Below are positions 5,783-8,246 of a stretch of DNA of 8,246 bases, piece after piece. The notes beneath the pieces were generated by a model. It saw nothing but the letters and a program-made list of their open reading frames with translations. It searched no databases and was not told the DNA's origin. The translations under genes and the position numbers were made by a program. This DNA is from Cellvibrionales bacterium UBA1963 (GTDB taxonomy: Bacteria; Pseudomonadota; Gammaproteobacteria; Pseudomonadales; UBA7434): positions 1-8,246 of the forward strand of contig DDED01000104.1 of the NCBI GenBank assembly GCA_002336035.1, written 5' to 3'. Within the stretch, counting starts at the first letter, position 1, and every line of letters starts with the position of its first letter.

Positions 5783-8059
5783 ATGCCAAATACTAATGCG
5801 AATACTTCTAATTCCAACCATATTGATACCGTCAAGCGCTCCTGCCCAACCTGTGAGGCCTCTTGTGGATTAGTCTTAGAGGTTGACCGTGATGAAAATC
5901 GCGTGTTATCGATTAAGGGAAATCCAGACGACCCTCGATCAAAAGGCTATGTTTGCGCCAAGTCACAAGCCTTCAATTACGTCTACGAAGACCCTGATCG
6001 CTTAAGGGCACCGGTTAAAAAAACCAAGGATGGTTGGCAAGAAATTAGCTGGGAAGAAGCCTTATCACTTGCCGGCAAGGGCCTGCGAGGCATTAGAGAA
6101 CAATACGGTAAAGATTCGCTTGCTATTTATTATGGCGAGCCTAACGGACACAATGCAGGCACTAATCTCTATACCCAAATGCTCATGGAAACGATCAATA
6201 CTGAACGTTTCTTCGCACCCGCTAACCTTGATCAATTGCCGCAAGAAGTGGCACTGCACTTACTCATTGGTGATGGCTGGCATTACCCTGTTCCCGATAT
6301 AGACCGCACGGACCTGTTTATATGTATGGGCGGAAACCCTGTGGTGTCACAAGGTTCACTCATGGGTGCGCCAGATGTTAAGTCCCGACTTAAGTCGCTT
6401 AACAAAAATGGCGGTTACTCTGTCGTTATTGATCCACGACGTACCGAAACTGCTCAAGCTTGTGACCAGCATTTATTTATTACGCCCGGTACCGACGCTT
6501 ACTTTTTGCTTGCTTTTTTGCATGAAGTCTTTGCCCAAGGCTGGCAAAAGCTTGGGCATCTGAGTGAGCATATTGACGGCCTTGATGACTTACGTGAATT
6601 GGCAGCTAACTACTCGCCTGAACTGGTTGCGGACATTACCGGTATTTCGCCCGAAGACTTACGCGGCTTAGTGAAGCGGTATTGCTCAACAGAAAAAGCC
6701 CTCATATATAGTCGCATTGGTTTATGCACGCAAAAGTTTGGCACTCTAGCCTCGTGGTTGGTGTATGTGGTCAATATCGTTACTGGGCATTTTGACCGTG
6801 AAGGTTGCATGATGTTTAGTCGTCCAGCATCGGGACAGTTTGAACCCACGGATGAAGTCACGCCGCTATTGCGCGGTCGATTTCATGCTCGCTCAACGGG
6901 CTTTCCAGAAGTGCGAGGCCTTCTACCTGCCTCACACTTAGGCAAAGAGCTGGCGTATCAGGGCGATGAAGAGGGCAACGATAGAATTCGAGGCATGCTG
7001 ACACTGGCCGGCAATCCTGTGATTAGCGTGCCCAATGGCAAACTCATCCGTGAAGGTTTACAAAATGTTGATTTTTACGTCGCGATAGATATATACATAA
7101 ATGAAACGACGTCGCAAGCCGATGTTATTTTACCGCCCATCCATCAGTTAGAACACACTAACTACGATTTACTTTGGTCGACATTTAGCAGCACTAATTT
7201 TGCAGCATTTAGCCCACAAGTATTAAAGCCAGATCCGAATGGCTTGCAACAGTGGGAGATCATGTTGCAATTATTAGGCGAAATGCTAGGTACTCCTTGG
7301 CAAGTGCTCGATGATTTCATGGCCGACGGTATGGCTTCTCAAGTGGCGGCGGGGCTACAGAAAAACTACCCTGACATAAGCACCGAAGAAATTAAAACGG
7401 CAATGGGCGAAGAGCGCCGTTACGAGCGTTACCTTGATATCATGCTGCGCGCGGGTCCGTATGGGGATAAATTTGGGCGCGAAACGGGTATCGACTTACA
7501 GCAAATCATAGATGCTGGTGGCATCATGACATTCGGGCCATTAAAGCCGCAAATGCCAGAGTTTTTAAGAACCGAAAATAAGCGAATTCGTTTAGTGCAT
7601 GACTGTTTCTTAGAGGATATTCCACGCCTCAACCAAGGTTTAGCTGAGGGTCTGTACGCTAAAGGAAAGTTTTTATTAATTGGCCGCCGGCAAATTCGCG
7701 ACATGAATTCATGGCTGCACAATATTCATGCTTACATTAAAGGTAAAAATCGTTGCACCTTGTTAATGCATCCAGAAGACGCACAACAGGTTGGCGTCAG
7801 CTGCGGCAAACAAGTCACTATTAAATCTCGAATGGGTGAAGTGGTTGCTGAAGTGACCGTCAGCGATGAAATGATGCGTGGCGTGGTCAGTTTACCGCAC
7901 GGATGGGGCCATATTTATAGCGATAGCCAACAAGCACTTGCGACAGGGCGTTATCCAGGTTCAAGCTGCAATGATTTAGTTGACGACGATCAGTTAGACA
8001 TACCGTCAGGAACCAGTATTGTTAATGGCGTCGAGGTCGAACTCAGTGCACTCGCTTAA
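5783..8059 (+). CDS. Molybdopterin-dependent oxidoreductase (DMSO reductase superfamily), [4Fe-4S]
   Basis: This 758-residue protein has the full layout of a bis-MGD molybdoenzyme. The N-terminal iron-sulfur motif has Cys21, Cys24, Cys28 and Cys58, with Lys60 two residues after the last Cys as in formate dehydrogenase and periplasmic nitrate reductase. The catalytic domain includes MGGNPVVSQGSLM (182-194) and VIDPRRTET (215-223), then ADVILPP (446-452). The cofactor-binding C-terminal domain has GRRQIRDMNSWLHN (634-647) and VSLPHGWGH (702-710). At the Mo-ligand position I see ANLDQLP (147-153), suggesting Asp150 rather than Cys, Sec or Ser. No Tat signal precedes the cluster, so it is cytosolic. 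No iron-sulfur or membrane partner gene is present. The ATG at 5783 has AGGG about 12 bases upstream, a wide spacing. Reaction and substrate are not predictable; it is not a clear formate dehydrogenase. Confidence 0.88.
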   Translation: MPNTNANTSNSNHIDTVKRSCPTCEASCGLVLEVDRDENRVLSIKGNPDDPRSKGYVCAKSQAFNYVYEDPDRLRAPVKKTKDGWQEISWEEALSLAGKGLRGIREQYGKDSLAIYYGEPNGHNAGTNLYTQMLMETINTERFFAPANLDQLPQEVALHLLIGDGWHYPVPDIDRTDLFICMGGNPVVSQGSLMGAPDVKSRLKSLNKNGGYSVVIDPRRTETAQACDQHLFITPGTDAYFLLAFLHEVFAQGWQKLGHLSEHIDGLDDLRELAANYSPELVADITGISPEDLRGLVKRYCSTEKALIYSRIGLCTQKFGTLASWLVYVVNIVTGHFDREGCMMFSRPASGQFEPTDEVTPLLRGRFHARSTGFPEVRGLLPASHLGKELAYQGDEEGNDRIRGMLTLAGNPVISVPNGKLIREGLQNVDFYVAIDIYINETTSQADVILPPIHQLEHTNYDLLWSTFSSTNFAAFSPQVLKPDPNGLQQWEIMLQLLGEMLGTPWQVLDDFMADGMASQVAAGLQKNYPDISTEEIKTAMGEERRYERYLDIMLRAGPYGDKFGRETGIDLQQIIDAGGIMTFGPLKPQMPEFLRTENKRIRLVHDCFLEDIPRLNQGLAEGLYAKGKFLLIGRRQIRDMNSWLHNIHAYIKGKNRCTLLMHPEDAQQVGVSCGKQVTIKSRMGEVVAEVTVSDEMMRGVVSLPHGWGHIYSDSQQALATGRYPGSSCNDLVDDDQLDIPSGTSIVNGVEVELSALA

Positions 8060-8108
8060 AGCGATGCAAAAAGGCATGCATTGACTCTGCGCTGATATTC
8101 GCTTTTTA
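8058..8108 (+). terminator. Candidate terminator after the molybdoenzyme gene
   Basis: AAAGCGA (8058-8064) pairs perfectly with TCGCTTT (8099-8105), and T-rich sequence follows directly (CGCTTTTTAT). An inner pair ATGC/GCAT (8064-8067 with 8074-8077) could fold inside. The stem starts within the stop codon, and TCGCTT/AAGCGA (8052-8057 and 8059-8064) also forms a local palindrome around the stop, so competing folds exist. The long inner span lowers confidence. Confidence 0.4.
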
Positions 8109-8176
8109 TATGGCTTGTTAGCCCTATTATTTACGCGTGTCGATGGTAATCAGTCACAACCGATGGTGCTCAATCA

Positions 8177-8211
8177 ATCTAATGCCAACCTGACTAGCGA
8201 TGGCATTAGAT
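8177..8211. repeat. Perfect 10-bp inverted repeat downstream of the molybdoenzyme gene
   Basis: ATCTAATGCC (8177-8186) and GGCATTAGAT (8202-8211) are exact inverse complements around a 15-base loop. No T run follows on either strand, so it is not a standard Rho-independent terminator. It may be an operator for a gene beyond the right edge or a transcript-end stem. The bases around it (8109-8246) hold no gene that I can see. Confidence 0.5.
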
Positions 8212-8246
8212 CAATCGTTTGTCATGACTCATAAATGCTAACTATT

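Noticed and set aside
1..8246. CRISPR array, toxin-antitoxin pair, transposase or phage structural genes
   Set aside because: I saw no regularly spaced repeats and no protein with such family motifs in any frame.

Overview
The window looks like accessory or island-border DNA from a gammaproteobacterium, probably a marine heterotroph. This is a family-level impression: the DUF2164 and SIMPL proteins, the sulfotransferases and the stand-alone molybdopterin oxidoreductase read most like proteins of that group. No rRNA or housekeeping gene fixes the species. Base composition is moderately AT-rich, and most so between about 300 and 2080.

Layout. (1) 1-300, + strand: the 3' end of a SIMPL-domain gene whose start lies outside the window. 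(2) 301-757: no convincing gene. It holds an 18-22 base match to the 3' end of tmRNA (ssrA), which looks like an integration-site copy, together with several short dyads and a terminator reading leftward. (3) 758-5271: all genes are on the - strand. In order of transcription they are an amidohydrolase of the D-aminoacylase type (5271-3565), a possible small ORF (3497-3318), a Sulfotransfer_3-type sulfotransferase (3321-2080, ATGA overlap with the small ORF), then after a 247-bp gap with a candidate promoter a second, unrelated Sulfotransfer_2-type sulfotransferase (1832-1059, TTG start) and a DUF2164 gene (1012-758). (4) 5272-5782: a 511-bp divergent intergenic region with a TTGACA-containing promoter for each side and two inverted repeats. 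(5) 5783-8059, + strand: a 758-residue cytoplasmic molybdopterin/[4Fe-4S] oxidoreductase with no partner subunits in view. It is followed by a candidate terminator and a perfect 10-bp inverted repeat.

How the parts may work together. The amidohydrolase, small ORF and first sulfotransferase could form one transcript, and the molybdoenzyme is fired divergently from the same control region. That fits a small catabolic or modification module acting on an unknown substrate (hydrolysis, redox step, sulfation), but nothing in the sequence names the substrate. The second sulfotransferase is of the kind that sulfates glycans, is visibly more AT-rich, and is probably a separate cargo gene. I do not see a clearly new defence or mobile system. 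The points most worth checking are the tmRNA-end remnant, the overlapping small ORF, the apparent Asp at the Mo-ligand position, and the missing metal-ligand histidines in the amidohydrolase.
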